NCBI GenBank assembly: GCA_013399895.1
Contig: VXBA01001649.1
Location: 248,001 to 312,000 of the forward strand
Reading direction: 5' to 3'
DNA: 64,000 nucleotides
DNA from: Serilophus lunatus
Taxonomy: Eukaryota; Chordata; Aves; Passeriformes; Eurylaimidae
The position numbers were made by a program, and so were the translations under genes. Shown here piece by piece: positions 1 through 13,088 of this stretch. Under the pieces are notes generated by a model. It worked only from the letters and a program-made list of their open reading frames with translations. It did no database searches and was not told where the DNA came from. Within the stretch, counting starts at the first letter, position 1. Each line of letters starts with the position of its first letter.

Positions 1-707
1 TAGACCTATTTAAAAACAAAACAAAACCCAAACATTTCTTCTTTTTTTTTTTTTTTTATTTCCAGCAACTTAACAAAAATTCTAATTTTTTCCAGTAATA
101 ATTATGAAGTAGAAGCAGTGGGAAGGGGGGTGACCAGAGGGCAAGTGGGTATAAGATACATTTTCCACAGCTACATATAATTTATTCACATGGAATAGTA
201 TGCATTCAAGAATCTGAGAATTCAGTCCAAGTGTACCTGAATCAACAACATAATGGCTGGGTAAATGGTTGCTGAATTTGCTCCAAACTCTTCTTTCAAA
301 TTATAAAAATGGAAAGTAGATACACATTATATCCAAAAATTGAGACTCTATTAATTGATTTCTTCCTTAAGATTCATGCATAACTCTTAGTAGCCGTGTG
401 TATGGAGCCATGTGCAGTACTAATGAACTTTGCTTTTTTGTGGCAGATCCTCAGTAGATAATTTGTTAATAAGCACTTGTGTTTGTGGAGTTCTTTTCAA
501 AAATATCAGCATGAAACAAGAAAAAATGAATGTTTAATCTTTAAAAATGTACATGCAATCCTTCTCAGCTAAAGAAAGAAAAATAATCAAAAAACCCAGA
601 AACAACCCAAAACCCACTAACAAACAAAAAAAATTCACCAAAACACCCATACCAAATGCAACTTAGAAATATTATGGTGATTTTATTATGCTGTTTCTTT
701 TATCTAG
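1..707 (+). other. TRDN intron (3' part), low complexity
   Basis: This stretch is intronic. It holds a poly-T run at about 39-57 and an A/C-rich low-complexity stretch at about 575-655. The last 30 bases before position 708 are T-rich and serve as the polypyrimidine tract of the next exon. I see no coding segment in it. Confidence 0.6.
575..655. repeat. A/C-rich low-complexity stretch
   Basis: Runs of A broken by CC or CCC, with no fixed unit. This is common in bird introns and often derives from old retroposon tails. Confidence 0.6.
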
Positions 708-755
708 AGCTTGAAGCACTCAGACATGCAAAAAATGTTCCACTTACAAAACCAG
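708..755 (+). CDS. TRDN: TRDN internal exon, 48 bases
   Basis: A candidate luminal-tail exon of triadin. It is preceded by a T-rich tract ending in TATCTAG and followed by the donor GTAAGC after CCAG. Read in phase 1, with the split codon completed by G from the previous exon, it gives ELEALRHAKNVPLTKP. This is 16 codons with no stop, and it leaves one G for the next codon. Length, phase and the Lys/Pro-containing sequence fit the pattern of the exons further down. It lacks the strong KEKE character of the 7052 exon, so it is called mainly from its splice sites, phase and position in the chain. Confidence 0.7.
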
Positions 756-1540
756 GTAAGCATTCCTGCATTTTATGTATTCATTACTTTTGAAAATGTT
801 ATTAAAAAAATAGTGAAATACAATTGTTTATGATAAATGTCAAAATCATGCCTTGTGATCTCTTTTGTTGTATAGAAAGACCCTGACACACCATACCGTA
901 GCTAAGGTAGCACAGCATTCATTTATAATGCTGGTTGTCATTTTAAAATATAGATTTATATATGTATCAAGGGTCAAAATTCTGCTTTTGTATATCTGCC
1001 TTTTGTTTGGACTTCATAGTCTTCCTGTATGAGTTAACTTGCCAGGACAAGCAAGAGTTTAATTTTTATCCGTAGCAGGTATACAATATATTGTTCAGAT
1101 CATGATCTGTCACTGTCCATCTCTATGGTAAATGTCTCTGCATATCATAGTTCATGCATAGCCTCACTTGTACTAGACAGAGCAAAATTACTCCTTGGTT
1201 ATGAAGGAGCATTGCTCAATTTCACTGTGGAGCAATCACTGTGGGCTTAAAAAATGTCTGCTCCATGCTTCTCCCCGAAAGAAAATAAGAGAATAATTAA
1301 AATACTTACTCTTCTTACTTTTCATTCTAAACTCTAACAAAACGTTTTCCGTCTGCAGATGAGAACACTTCTATTACTATTATTTTTCTCTAGATTGTTA
1401 TTAATTAGTGTGAGATTACTAAAAATTATGTTTTGATATGCAGGAAACATATAGAACAAATAAAGCCATTCTCCTTCATAACAGCATTTTGCTAAACCTG
1501 ACTGTTCTGACCATTTTTCTTTCCTCTTTTTACTTCCCAG
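756..1540 (+). other. TRDN intron
   Basis: An AT-rich intron between the 48-base exon and a candidate micro-exon. A tempting acceptor at about 875 is followed by a phase-1 stop (see rejected items). I see no repeat with recognisable ancestry. Confidence 0.5.
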
Positions 1541-1561
1541 TCAAACTGAAAAACACTGCAA
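1541..1561 (+). CDS. TRDN: candidate TRDN micro-exon, 21 bases
   Basis: A strong pyrimidine tract (1516-1537) ends in CCCAG. It is followed by 21 open bases and the donor GTATGT. In phase 1 it reads VKLKNTA, and its final A joins the AG that starts the 5775 exon to make a Lys codon. It is lysine-containing, a multiple of three, and phase 1 at both ends like its neighbours. A 21-base match could arise by chance in 5 kb of intron, so this is a plausible cassette exon, not a firm one. Confidence 0.4.
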
Positions 1562-4500
1562 GTATGTGTCATGTCTTGTTTCTTACAGAATATAAACCTT
1601 CTTTTTAGATGCATGTTGTCCCAATTTACGTTTTTGCAATTTTGTCATGATAGGTAATGCTATTTCCTTGCTTATACTACACATACTCTTGTATTCCATC
1701 TGCTTACTAGCAGCTGAACATGACAAAACTAAATAAATTTATAATGTAATATTATGAAGCTGCAACATTCAAAATCCTTTTGCAATTCTTCTTATAAATT
1801 ACTCTGGTAGCAAAATTGATGTTCTGGTGATTAGATGAGTGTAGACACATGATTTATCTTTATGCAAATACATTGTTTTTTGAATATAAGAAAATGGCAT
1901 GTAGCATAACTGAATTAGACAACCTTTTCCTTACCTCTTTTACCCTTTGGAGATTGCTTATATCATTAATTTAGTAAGCATGTTGTTGGCCTTGTTTCAA
2001 TACAAGCTTTTTTTTCTATTTTAATAAAAAAACTAAATTAAATTAGACAAATGAACATTTCCAACTTAGATGAGTTTTAAGGAGGATTCAAGGGGAGTTT
2101 CTCACATTACAGAAACTTCCACTGAAGTCTTTGGATAAGGTCCTTTTTAAGGTCCCTTTTAAGGTCAATAAGACTTCTGAACAGATAAAGACTGGGATCT
2201 ATGCTTGTTGTGGCAAGTTATTACATGTTAAATAGTGCAAATCATGGTACAACAAGAATCAGAAGGACAGTACTTAGAATTGTGAAAATGTTAAAGTATG
2301 GACCTCCACAGATGGATTAGTTGTCGTCTCTTTAGCACAAGTTCTATGTTTTCTTTTTTTTTTGCACTGTGTCTGGCACAACAAAACCAAATCACATTTG
2401 ATTCTGCAAAGTAGTCTACAAGGTGTATCCAAACCCAAGACCAAGCTCCATGTGGCACTGACCTCTTCCTTCTTCAGGTCGGAAGCTGAAAATAATGCAA
2501 GGCAAACAGATTCCCTAAGCTTCCTAAATTAATCGCCTATATTAGGTTTCTAAGTCAGACAAGATAAATACCTCCTCTTAAACACCCCTAGGAACATACA
2601 GTGCTATTCCGAAAGGGAAAGTGTGAACACAAGGCATCTCATATGCACCAACACTGAAGGGTCTCGTGCAATCCTGAATTGCAGTGTTCAGTTTTGAGCT
2701 TTCATTTTAAAGTTATTATTTTCTCTATTCATGGGTTTATTTCCACTTTTGGCTGTATTTTAAGAACTTCTTCCTCTATTTGGTTTCATTATTCAGGTTT
2801 ATTCAGTTTTGTTTGCACTGGATCTGTTCACTGACATTTAATGTCTTCTTCACTGATCTTTCTGAGAGACCCAGAGATGGCACTCACTACTATCGGAGAA
2901 CTACCAGAGATTTAAATGAATAATTCTTCATGCTTTCTCCAACAAGGGTGACTTTAACCCAAAATCACTGTCTACAATGCTTTTTTATCAAGAGTTACAT
3001 TAGCCTGGCATACTGTGATTATAAGAAATAGCCGAGATATTTTCCCTTGATCTTTGCAGAGGGATTTTTTGACCACATTCTTGAGCCTGTATCCTGCTGC
3101 CTGAAATCATTATAAAGGTTAACCGTGCCTTTAGAAAAAGACAAGGGGAAAAAAACACAACCAGTAACAAGTAGACCTATGGTCATACACAAAAGTAATT
3201 CTTGATACACTGCCCATTTTGAGCTAACCATCCTCGAATAGATCTAGTTTAAGATTTTAAACACCAGAGCATTCTATTTTACATTGATTTTTTTTCCACT
3301 TCAAGAAGAACACTTAGTTGGATCGCTCTCCTTTTTATTTCTAGGACTATATATAGCTTTGCTTTATATATTTCTTAGCTAGGTGTGCAGTATACTTGCC
3401 ATAACATGAAAGTAGCTATCATGTAATTCAGTATGAGATGTAGTAATAGACACAAAATACTCACTGATATTGCAGTTCGGGTCCAGTAGGAATGTAAAAT
3501 AAATTCATACATTTATCCTGAGTTGAAATTATTCTCATATGGTATCCTGTGCTATGTTACTGTAAAAGCAAATGGGGTTTGAATTAGTAGAGAGATTGAA
3601 TGACAGGTATAAAGAGAAAAACAAGTCTGAGTTTGAAAAGTATGCAAATTAAAACTACACACATTTTTACAGTAGTAACCTGCTGTTGTGGTCTAATCTG
3701 GCAGGCAGCTAAACATCACACAGCCACACACTCAATTTTAAAAGCGATTGATAAACTCTACTAATTTTCACTATTTCTATTTTAGTGTAGAAGAGTCTTT
3801 GACAGCCATTGATCCTATATCAAACTTGAATGTGTAATGAAACAGTATATTGATTAAAGACTCAGATTGTAAGACATTATCTTGAATAGAAGAAAAAGCT
3901 TGTGGCATATCTTACACATGCAAGAATAAAAACTGTTGTTTGCAAACAAGAGGAAGGACATGTAGGGTGACATTTTAAGAAAAAAAGCTAGGAATTGGCC
4001 AACTATATTTCCATTTAGTTCTATAATGAAAGTCCTATGATAGGGGTAGTATATTTCCCAAAGCCTTCAGAGGAAGAGGAAGATTGTTGCATTGAGAGGA
4101 GAAAATGGCCCTTACCTTTTGTACAGCAGAGGGTCAAGCTAACAGCCCTTCAGGTCAAGCGTTTCATTGTCGCCTCAACCAGATGAATTTTCAATAAAGG
4201 AGCTTCTCCATTTTGGCCCTTCTACAGCTTGTATATAGATTGTCTTTCTTTCCTGGATCCTCTGGATCAGCACCATGCACACAGGGCCTGTATGTCTTGT
4301 GAGCAGTTTTGATTTCAGAGGGTCCCGATCCCTGATGCCACCAAACAGGTGATTCCAGTTAAGGGATCACAACACACAACTGGATACGACTGGACACAAT
4401 TTGCATGTTTTGTTTGTTCAGCTCACCTCATTGTCTAAGGGAATCAATCATTAATCCTAAATTAGGATACATGCAGATAATTAGGCCCATACAGATCCCT

Positions 4501-5774
4501 CAGAGAGACAATCCCTCAGTTAAGGAGTGAGAGCATGAGTCCCTTTCCTGGATTTAGTACCTCAGACAAATCTCATTTTTTTATACTGAAAATAAGAAAA
4601 TTTATTAATTATTCCGTGGGTCACAATGCAGTAATGTGTCTGTTTTCAGCAGCTATGAGCGTGATCATAAGCAAAAATGTAAATATTAAAGGGATTTATC
4701 ATTTTAGCATTTAATAGCAGCAAAACTGGCCTTTGCTGAATGCCTGTGGTGCCTAAGCATTGAGCACTGACATTTATGGGTCTCCTTATGAACAGACTCG
4801 AATGAAAGTTTCCTGGGATATGTTAGTGAAAATCATGCTTAATTGCTTAGTCTTCCTGTTGCAAAAGCATTGACTGAAACATTTCCACCTTGCTGTGAGC
4901 AGTAAAGCCTCATGTTCGCCTGAAGCCAAAACCAAGCAGGACAGAGAAATACAGAGAAAATTCAAACAAAGGATACCCTTATTCCTTTCTTTTACAGCTC
5001 CAGGTTTAGGGAATAGTAACTGCTTGGACAGTAAGGTTATTCTTCTTCCTTCAAATTGTGTTCTAAAATAAACCTGGGACTAATGAAGTAGCAGTAGGTA
5101 AAAAAATCTTGGATTCAAAAACACAACTTAATTCATTCCTTTGATTTAAAAAGAGTAATGATGGTTGACATACACTAGAGAATTTCTATTCCATTGAACT
5201 GACCAATTCTCATTAATTATGGGCATTATAATAGCACAGGAATATGTGCTTCTCTTGTGTTAGGTGCTGGGGAAACGTGTAGCTCTCAAGAGATTTTACT
5301 CTTAAAAGGCAAAGCAATGCTGGAGAAATGCCAGCTATTCAAGGTCAGTGTCAGTCTTTGGTTGGGATGTGTGGATGATAAGAAAAGGAAGGTAACAATT
5401 AAACTGAATACATTTATTTTGGAAAATAGCATAGTCAGCTATAACCTTGAAGGCACATTTAAAAATAAGACTATTTAAATATTTGCTTGCTGGAAAGCTT
5501 TGGTTGGCAGAGTGTTTGCATTTGCAGGAACCAGTGCATGCTGGATTATAGTACTTCAAAGAGAGAGACTCTTAGCTTTCAGTGTGAAATTCTACATCCA
5601 CGCCCAATGTTAAGGCACATTTTGTAAATTATTATCCTGCAGAAAAGTTACAGATGAAAGAGAAGACCTATTTAAATGGTTGCTCGCCCTGAAAAAAACA
5701 TGGTACTGAACCTCTTATTCTTTTCCTTCCCTCCCCCACCCCCTTCTTCTTCATTACTGATTATTTTCCTGGAG
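1562..5774 (+). other. TRDN intron, 4.2 kb
   Basis: AT-rich intronic sequence with no identifiable mobile element. Several acceptor-like sites, near 2477, 4640 and 5263, lack a matching phase-1 open exon with a good donor. The pyrimidine tract at 5721-5758 belongs to the next exon. Confidence 0.5.
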
Positions 5775-5801
5775 AGCCAACAGCTGAAATCCCAACAGTA
5801 G
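5775..5801 (+). CDS. TRDN: TRDN internal exon, 27 bases
   Basis: A long C/T-rich tract at about 5718-5770 precedes the acceptor at 5773-5774. The donor GTAAAT begins at 5802. In phase 1 the exon reads (E or K)PTAEIPTV, nine codons, and leaves a G for the next exon. The first residue depends on splicing: Glu if the previous exon is 708-755, Lys if the 21-base candidate is included. An AG two bases further on (5775-5776) would give 25 bases and break the frame, so 5775 is preferred as the start. Size, phase and Pro/Glu content fit triadin's micro-exons. Confidence 0.55.
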   Translation, partial: SQQLKSQQ

Positions 5802-6813
5802 GTAAATATTACATTTCTCTGCTATGTCTTATAGAAAGAATTAATAAACATATCAGTGTCGATTAATGCATATTGTTCATCAGAAACTATGATGATGTAA
5901 AGCAGCATGGGTGAACTGACAGCATTGTAGCTATGCAGTTCTCTGCCACACTGTTCTGATCTGCTGATCACGTGATTTTCACTGTTCATTTTGTGAGCTA
6001 GACACTTGTGATCCTCACTGAACAAGCTGGTGTTAATCAGATAACACATGCACCAGAAGACATTGAAGAAAACGTTATTACAACTGGTTGAATGATACAA
6101 AGTGCAAATGAACAATGTGAAGGCAGCCTGCTAGTTTTCTGCTGGAATCAACAGGGAATACTGAAATGGACTCAGATGCCTGAAGCAATACACTTTACTT
6201 AATTTCAGTCTGCCTTGTTGAATGAAGTCACAGACCAAATGCGTTTGCAGGCTGGAGAAAAAGATTTTTAAAAGAAAAAAATGCACATGCTCTAAGTGAA
6301 CGTACANTTAAATTATAACCTATTGCTGCAGGACTTCTGAATGGTCACATTTGACAGTTCTAAAAGTCCATCTTGTTCCATATCCTGAGGGCCTTTTTTT
6401 TGCTTATTTTTTTTAAATGATTGAGATTGGTCTGGGAAAGAGAGTAAGAATGAGCAGCAGGCAGAGGGATCTTTCCCTGGTGCATTTTGGCCACGAACAA
6501 TCAGCGAAATCTGGCAGTAGTTAGGGAATTATGGAATTCATGTGCCCAAAATCTTTACCAGAATTTTCCAAACTTCTCTGCAACCAGTAATACTCAAACA
6601 ATTTCCAACTCTACATAAAGCCCAGAACTACTACTGCCTCTAAGGGTAGCAGCCACTGTTGTAATATTAGAGACATTGTATACATGCCATTTACCACAAT
6701 AATTCTTCCAGAGAAATTACCAGGGGGAGAATCTTTGTGCTATGTACTTAGTGTAAGAGCTCTGTATTCCTGATGCTTGTCACTTAATGTTATTTCCTTG
6801 CAAATCCCTCTAG
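5802..6813 (+). other. TRDN intron, about 1 kb
   Basis: An AT-rich intron with one undetermined base at 6307. A 97-codon open frame on the opposite strand (5822-6115) has no supporting feature and is taken as chance. Confidence 0.55.
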
Positions 6814-6849
6814 CTGCAAAAAAACCAAAGACAATTAAGGAAAAACAAG
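6814..6849 (+). CDS. TRDN: TRDN internal exon, 36 bases
   Basis: The acceptor CCCTCTAG ends at 6813 and the donor GTAGGA begins at 6850. The phase-1 translation is AAKKPKTIKEKQ, twelve codons. Lys makes up 5 of 12 residues, with Pro and Glu, which is the KEKE-type composition of the triadin luminal tail that binds calsequestrin. The donor departs from consensus only at +4. It lies about 200 bases before the next exon, and the pair reads through in one frame into EKPTEKK. Confidence 0.8.
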
Positions 6850-7051
6850 GTAGGAACTTACTCCATGTGTGCATATATATGTAGAAGATCACAACAGAAA
6901 TAGCATGAGATTGCAAATTTGCATGTACTGTTGTTTGCAACAACCTCTAAAATATCTGTGCTAATTTCCAAAGAATTTTAATAGAAAACTCTAGTCAATA
7001 ATCTATTTAACATTTTGCCAAACTTGAACTATGCTACTTTTTCCCTGCTAG

Positions 7052-7096
7052 AAAAACCAACTGAGAAGAAACAGCTGAAAGACGAAAAAAACAAAG
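7052..7096 (+). CDS. TRDN: TRDN internal exon, 45 bases, KEKE-type
   Basis: The acceptor TTTTTCCCTGCTAG ends at 7051 and the donor GTAATA begins at 7097. Read in phase 1 with the preceding G, it gives EKPTEKKQLKDEKNK, fifteen codons. Eight to nine residues are Lys or Glu in alternating clusters. This is the typical KEKE motif of triadin's luminal domain, known in the family to be the calsequestrin-binding type. With the terminal exon this is the strongest evidence for the gene's identity. Confidence 0.85.
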
Positions 7097-8009
7097 GTAA
7101 TAAAGCGATGAACATATCTGCACACAGCAATAAAAATGCAAACATTAGGTTTGGGGGTTTTTTATGGGCTTGGAAAGAGGAGCCTTGATAGTCTTTCTAC
7201 ATATGTGCAAGTAAGCCAAAACGATGAAATTGTAAATAAATTCCCAGTAACTGAATGGCTGGTGGCTCCTTTGCCTATATCAAGGATTACATCAGATCAT
7301 CTAATCTGGCTGCAGCAGTGCCCTGCTTGTGACTCTCCGTGGGTGGCACAGCATTAGCCTTTCTGCAGGGTCCTTCAGCACTGCAACCACAGGATTAGCA
7401 GTCCGCGCTTAGCCTGCTGTTATGTTCCCTACTGAGGTAACGCAAAGTTCGTCTCTATAACTTGTGTGATGCTTTAGACCACCAGCTTCATACTGTAGAA
7501 TAACTACACTTCTAAAAAGGAGCATTTTTTATAAGATAGACTTCATGATCACCTATATTCTAGCTAACCTGTTGAACACAGAACTGCCTAGATTTTTTTT
7601 CCCCACAGTAATATCCAAATAGAAGAGATTTTTGTTATATCTCTAAAGATAATTAAAAGTAATAAATTATACTATTTTATTGAGGAAGTGATTGAAGACA
7701 TAAATATCTTCTGTACTTTGGTTAAAGTGGCTTACATACAAACTTTGTATATTGAAGTCCTGAACCTCAAAGGATAGCAGTTGGTTGTATTGGTGCAAGT
7801 TCACTAAACAAGTGTCTAAGAGGAATTTGCTTTTTATGATTTTACTGGACATAACATTCCTTAAATAACATGCTTTAAAAAACTCTGGTTTATAGAAATT
7901 CTTATTTGGGAGTTGATTCTAAGAAACTAAGGAGCTTCTTGTTGAAATTTATTTCAGTATTTTGACCTGAAACTGGAGATTAATTTACTGTCTATGTTAT
8001 GTCCTTTAG
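7097..8009 (+). other. TRDN intron, 0.9 kb
   Basis: AT-rich intronic DNA with a slightly GC-richer patch at about 7240-7450 that I could not assign. An acceptor at 7609 is followed by an early stop in phase 1. Confidence 0.55.
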
Positions 8010-8057
8010 GTGTTCCCCCAGTAAAAGAAGCTCCACGACATCAAAACCTGACAACAG
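8010..8057 (+). CDS. TRDN: TRDN internal exon, 48 bases
   Basis: The acceptor GTCCTTTAG ends at 8009 and the donor GTACAT begins at 8058. The phase-1 reading is GVPPVKEAPRHQNLTT, sixteen codons. It is Pro-rich with scattered basic residues, and its last G completes the first codon of the terminal exon to give TT-APVRYFQC across the junction. It appears to be the penultimate exon visible, although the following 13-kb intron could hide another micro-exon. Confidence 0.78.
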
Positions 8058-11000
8058 GTACATCATTTTCCTTATTGTAAAGGAACTTCCTTTCAGGAAG
8101 GTTGTGGTTTGTTGTTTGGGTTTGTTCGGAGTTTTTTTCCATAAGGGAGATCACATTTGCAATCTTTTCACTAGGTAAATCAAATCCATAAATATTGTTC
8201 CTATGAAGAATGAATTGTTGAAATTATATTGCTTTACCACCATCCTATACTTTTAAACATCTCTTCAGTTGATTACCTGATAAACCAAGTAGTCTCTAAT
8301 CATTTTGGCAGTGCAGTATTTAAAAAAAACATACTCTCCTCATAGAAAATCTTTTCCAGAACAAAACTAGATAGGGAGAAACATGTTTAATTTATTTTTT
8401 CTCACATTAATAAATATCATCTCCTATTACACTCTGCCCCAACACCTCTCCAGCAAAAGGCATTAATAAAAGCAGGGTATCTCAGGACAAAATCTCCCTC
8501 TTTTTTGTTATCATGTTTGTACTAGTTTATAGCAAAAATAAATATAAATTAACGCTTATGACTGGAGGGAAACTGCACTATTTCATGACAGATAACGAAT
8601 GAAGTCTTTAATCCTGAGGTCTAACTGATTTACATAGAAAATATGAATGAAGTATGAATAGGGTTCCTCTTAATGCACTTTGTAGTCTTTATAGGTTTAA
8701 ACTAATAAGCGAAGAGTTTCACTTCTCATCATATAGACTATTTTGTTGGACATGATTTTTTTCATGTTTTTGCTATAAGTAGAGTGATTTAGAGTCCTAT
8801 ATACATGATATAAACTGTGTAGTATATGTGTAGTTATATGTATCTGTGTATTTAGAAATATCTATTTATCCATATGTATAAACTTTAAATCGCAGAATAA
8901 TAAAAAAGATAACTAAGTAAAAAATAAGTACAGAACCACATGACATCAAGGAAAAGATAAAGGAAATGCTAAGATCAAGCATAAATTTGAAGTCATGTGT
9001 AATACATGAAAATATTTGCACACATGGCTCATGAGAATTTGTTTTATAAGGGCAACTGCATTTACATAAAATAATGTCTTCTTTTTGTCTTTTTTTTTTC
9101 TTTAATCAAGAATCCAGAGATATGGAGTCAAATACAGACTTTAATTCTTCTTGATTATTAAGTTGTTAACTGAGAGATAGAGGATCTAGAATCTATGCTA
9201 GCAAAATGTTATTGATATTTTATTAATATAGAATGTTAATAGATCAAGTAGTGCTAATCACAATATATAACCAGTAAGTTCAACCAAAGATTTTGCCAAG
9301 AGAGGAAAGAATTATTTTATGGATTAAAATTCCAAATTCAGTTTAAAACAGGAATGTACTAAAAATTGTGTATCAATAGAATTTCTCCTGCACACTACAC
9401 TGCTACAAAACTTGCATCATTCAAAAACTGTTTCTGTGGCTTTCATTTACAGTGATTGTTACGATTGTTTAGTTTAATTTAATTCCATATTATCATTGTT
9501 CAATTATTCTTGACTGCATCTTTCCCAGATCATAAGCAGCTCTATGCAATCAGTTCTCTATAACTGGCTTTGCAAATAGAATGTACTATGTCAGTATTTT
9601 CAAACTATTCTTTGTCCACTGAAAAAAATAAGCTAGGCAGTGGATGAAAGGTTTCCAGAAGATCAAAGTTACTTCTCTTCATGAAGGTTGAGTTCTGGTA
9701 TTTGCTCAAATTGAGAAGTTGAGACCAAATCCTAGGTCACATATACTTGAATTGGAACTTGCTAGCTTTTCCCTGTTCTGCTTGTGGATGAAGCCAGTGC
9801 TTTTTCTCCAGTGCATTGAATACTAATGCCTTTCTTCTGAGAAATGGAAGCAGAAAAGAATTTACACATTCTGAGCTAATCTAAAACTTTAAATAGTAAA
9901 TCTTCTTTCAGGCTTCAAAAGCTGAATAAAGGAGATTCGCATGTTCCTAGATTTAACTCAGACCTCTTCAACCTTTCCCTGATATTAAAAAGCAATCAGA
10001 TAAGGAAGAATAGGCAATTTTAAAAGCTGTATATAACTTCGATTTTAGAATGCTTCACACTTAAATGGAATTTTAAGCAGTTCTGTAGCTTTCATAAACA
10101 ATGGTGCTATGTACAGTAGACACTAAATTTCATTCCTCTGTAGATCTGCAAGCAATTTCTTAGGATTATTTCCTTGTCTTTTTCCTGTTCCAAATACAAA
10201 AATTGGTACCTGTAAAAAAAAGGAAACTTACGGCAAAGATTTAGGAATTCTTGGAACCTCATTTTTATTTCTATCTTGCAACAAATGTATTTGAAAGCAC
10301 ACAGAAGCAGGTCTTTGAGTGAAATTTAAGGAATGTATAAATTCAGTTGTCTAGTAAGGTTTATCTACCATATCCTTTATATGAACAACTGTACACTTAT
10401 ATAAGTCCTAGTTTGTTTCAAGGCAAATATCTGAGTATGAAAATCTAAATGGATCAGAAGTTGATTATGTTTATTATAGTTACCTTTCAAATGTCCCCTT
10501 GGTAACTGATAGTCTGAGCCAACATACGTTGCATTTATAATACAGTTAGTAGAAGTGTTTGATGGTTTTGTTGTGCAGTTATCTAAGCCTACAGATGTGC
10601 AAATGTAGCAGAAATAGAGGTTGTGGTGCAAGAGTATGAAAAGTGAGAAATAATGAAATAAATACTAATCCCTATGTTTAAGGTTTTTTAATTAGAGAAA
10701 AGTGTGGGTTATTCTCAAGGTCAAGTGAAATCAGACCAGTCATACTAACTTCCATGAAAAAAGATGTGTCATAAATAAAATTACATAATACTACCCTCAA
10801 CTACCCTCATATATTATTAGAGGGTTAAAACTTTCTTTGACGTAAGAATTGTTATACTTACTGTTTAGTCAAAGAAGTTGTGCCTCTGCAAAAAACTAAA
10901 ATTATCATTAAGCAGGGCTGCAACACTATATATACATACTATGCAAGCACTATTTTGAAAGAAAAGCATCTCAGCTAGATTTTTCTCTTCTTCTGTAATG

Positions 11001-13088
11001 ACAGAGATTCTTAACTACAATAGAGATTCTCAAATATTTTTTAGCATAGAAGGAAATCATTTCATCATACTGTCAAAATATTTTCAATGGCACATAGCAG
11101 TCAGCACATGGAAACCTCAGCGACTGCAGAAGGTGAATTCGTCATGTCTGTAAAAGCACATGGCGATTGGTTTATTACTGTGAAATTGTTTTATTACTTT
11201 GCACTTTCTGTTTTGTAATATATTTTCTAAAACAAAGAAGATTTCCAAATCTGCAAAAGCAGAACTTTATATTTTATATGAGATTTGATATGAAAGCCAT
11301 TTAAAAGCCCATCAAGGATGTTTCCTCAATCCTAAGGAAATATAAACTTGTCAGTAGTGCAATGTGTAAGATTTTTTCCCAGTGGATAATTATTTGAAAG
11401 GGAATGAGACCACTTTATTTTTTCCTTGGCTCTGGAGCATTTGTAGGCTTTGGAATAGAACATGATACTTTACATTATTTTGCAGTAACAGATTTTGTCA
11501 CTTTCGTTAAACACAAATATTGAAAGTGTTCTATAAAACAGAAGCTTGGAACCACTTTAAAAACAATACATAATATTCAAAAAAAGAAGGCAAGAACTTC
11601 ATCTCTGCAGTATAAGTAGCTCTTATCTATAGAGGGATGACGAACTGCAGATACTATATTCCCTACTCTCCTCACCGCCCTAACAGCCTGTATATCTCAG
11701 ATGTATGATGGTTCTGGTATTCTGTCAACAGTTTCTTCCAGCAATTTGGCTGCATAACCTAGCAGTTCTGAAGCTGACCATTTGAAAGCAAATACATCAA
11801 AGAAGCAGAACAAAAATGTTGAGGAGAAAAGATGTGGTGTCCTTTCTCAGAATAGAAATAGAGACCAAGGAAGGGGTCATTAACTGTAACAGCCTTGCCT
11901 CTGAATGTAGTAATAAAAACAGTAATAACATCCTTGATATAATTTATATAAGCAATTCATCTTTTTTTTCCCCTCATCAGAATTCAGCAACAAATCATTA
12001 ATATTAGTATGTTTTCTGGACATAAGAAAGTCTAACAATGTCTGGAAAATAATTAGAAGGATCTGACACTCTGAGAAGTTTCAGATTTTTTTCTGTAAGA
12101 TCCGTTCTCATTCATCTACAAGACATGTGTCTACACAGGATACCCTCATTCAGTAGGACTTTCCGAGGTGCTCATCACACTCCAGCGCAAGCACTCAGCA
12201 CGAGAGCGGGATGAACTGTTCACTAAGGCTGCTTGCAAGAGAGTCCATATGGAGTGGTCTCTGTTCTGTGGATATACAGAAATGTCTCAACATTTCACGT
12301 TGGTTGGAATTGTGAGGACCAAGCCTGTATATACAGGCTTTCCAATAACTTGGTGTTACTCACTCCACTATTCTGAAACTGACTTTATAGAGATACTTGG
12401 AGACTCAATCTCATCAGGTTTGTCTAAATGAAGACATGGAGGGATAGTGTCCATTTAAAAGATGTAGATGTTTAAAGAGCACAGGTAAACAATGCTAAAT
12501 GTTACTTGTTAAGAGCTAAGGTGACTTAGATTTAATTTAGTTTAACCTATTGTGAAATTGAATTAATTAAGTTTTCACTGAGACTGCTTTAATTCTGAAT
12601 GAGCACCGACACAACACTTTTATATGGCCTAATTAATCCATTCATAAAGTTGATTTGAATTAATCTTCCTGATTTTTCCTACATAAAAAAACAACCTAAA
12701 GGGGAAATTTCAGACTTATTGTGGTAGCTAGGTAAAATGAAAGATTTATGGTCTATCCAGAAGCTGATTAAATGTCCCTGGAAAATTTCCAATAGGTTGC
12801 AATGAGTTTTGAAACTCAGGATCTGTAAATACACATAAAAATTGGGAAAAAAATTCAGTTTTTATGTTAATGATAAGTTTATAAATAGCTTCTCAGAATA
12901 CTGACATTGCAATAATGAATTACAGGATTCTATTTAAATGACTAAAGTGTGAAGTTTTATATATTTTTGGGTTCCTGTTGCTTCTTCTACAGGAGGATAT
13001 CTATCCCAACTTCTAAACTAATTTTTCTTTAATCTTTGGTTATTCTATAGGTAAGGTAATTCTATTATCCTAACTTTTATGTATTTAT

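Noticed and set aside
876..906. Exon-like segment with acceptor TTGTTGTATAG and donor GTAGCA in a TRDN intron
   Set aside because: It is 31 bases long, not a multiple of three, and has a stop in the phase-1 frame used by all other exons.
2479..2502. 24-base open phase-1 segment after CTTCTTCAG
   Set aside because: It would need a rare GC donor (GCAAAC), and the sequence is not triadin-like.
4637..4665. 29-base segment after GTTTTCAG with donor GTAAAT
   Set aside because: It would shift the phase from 1 to 0, so it is incompatible with the chain.
5264..5343. 80-base open segment between an acceptor and a GTCAGT donor
   Set aside because: It would end in phase 0 and break the frame into the next exon; its composition is not triadin-like.
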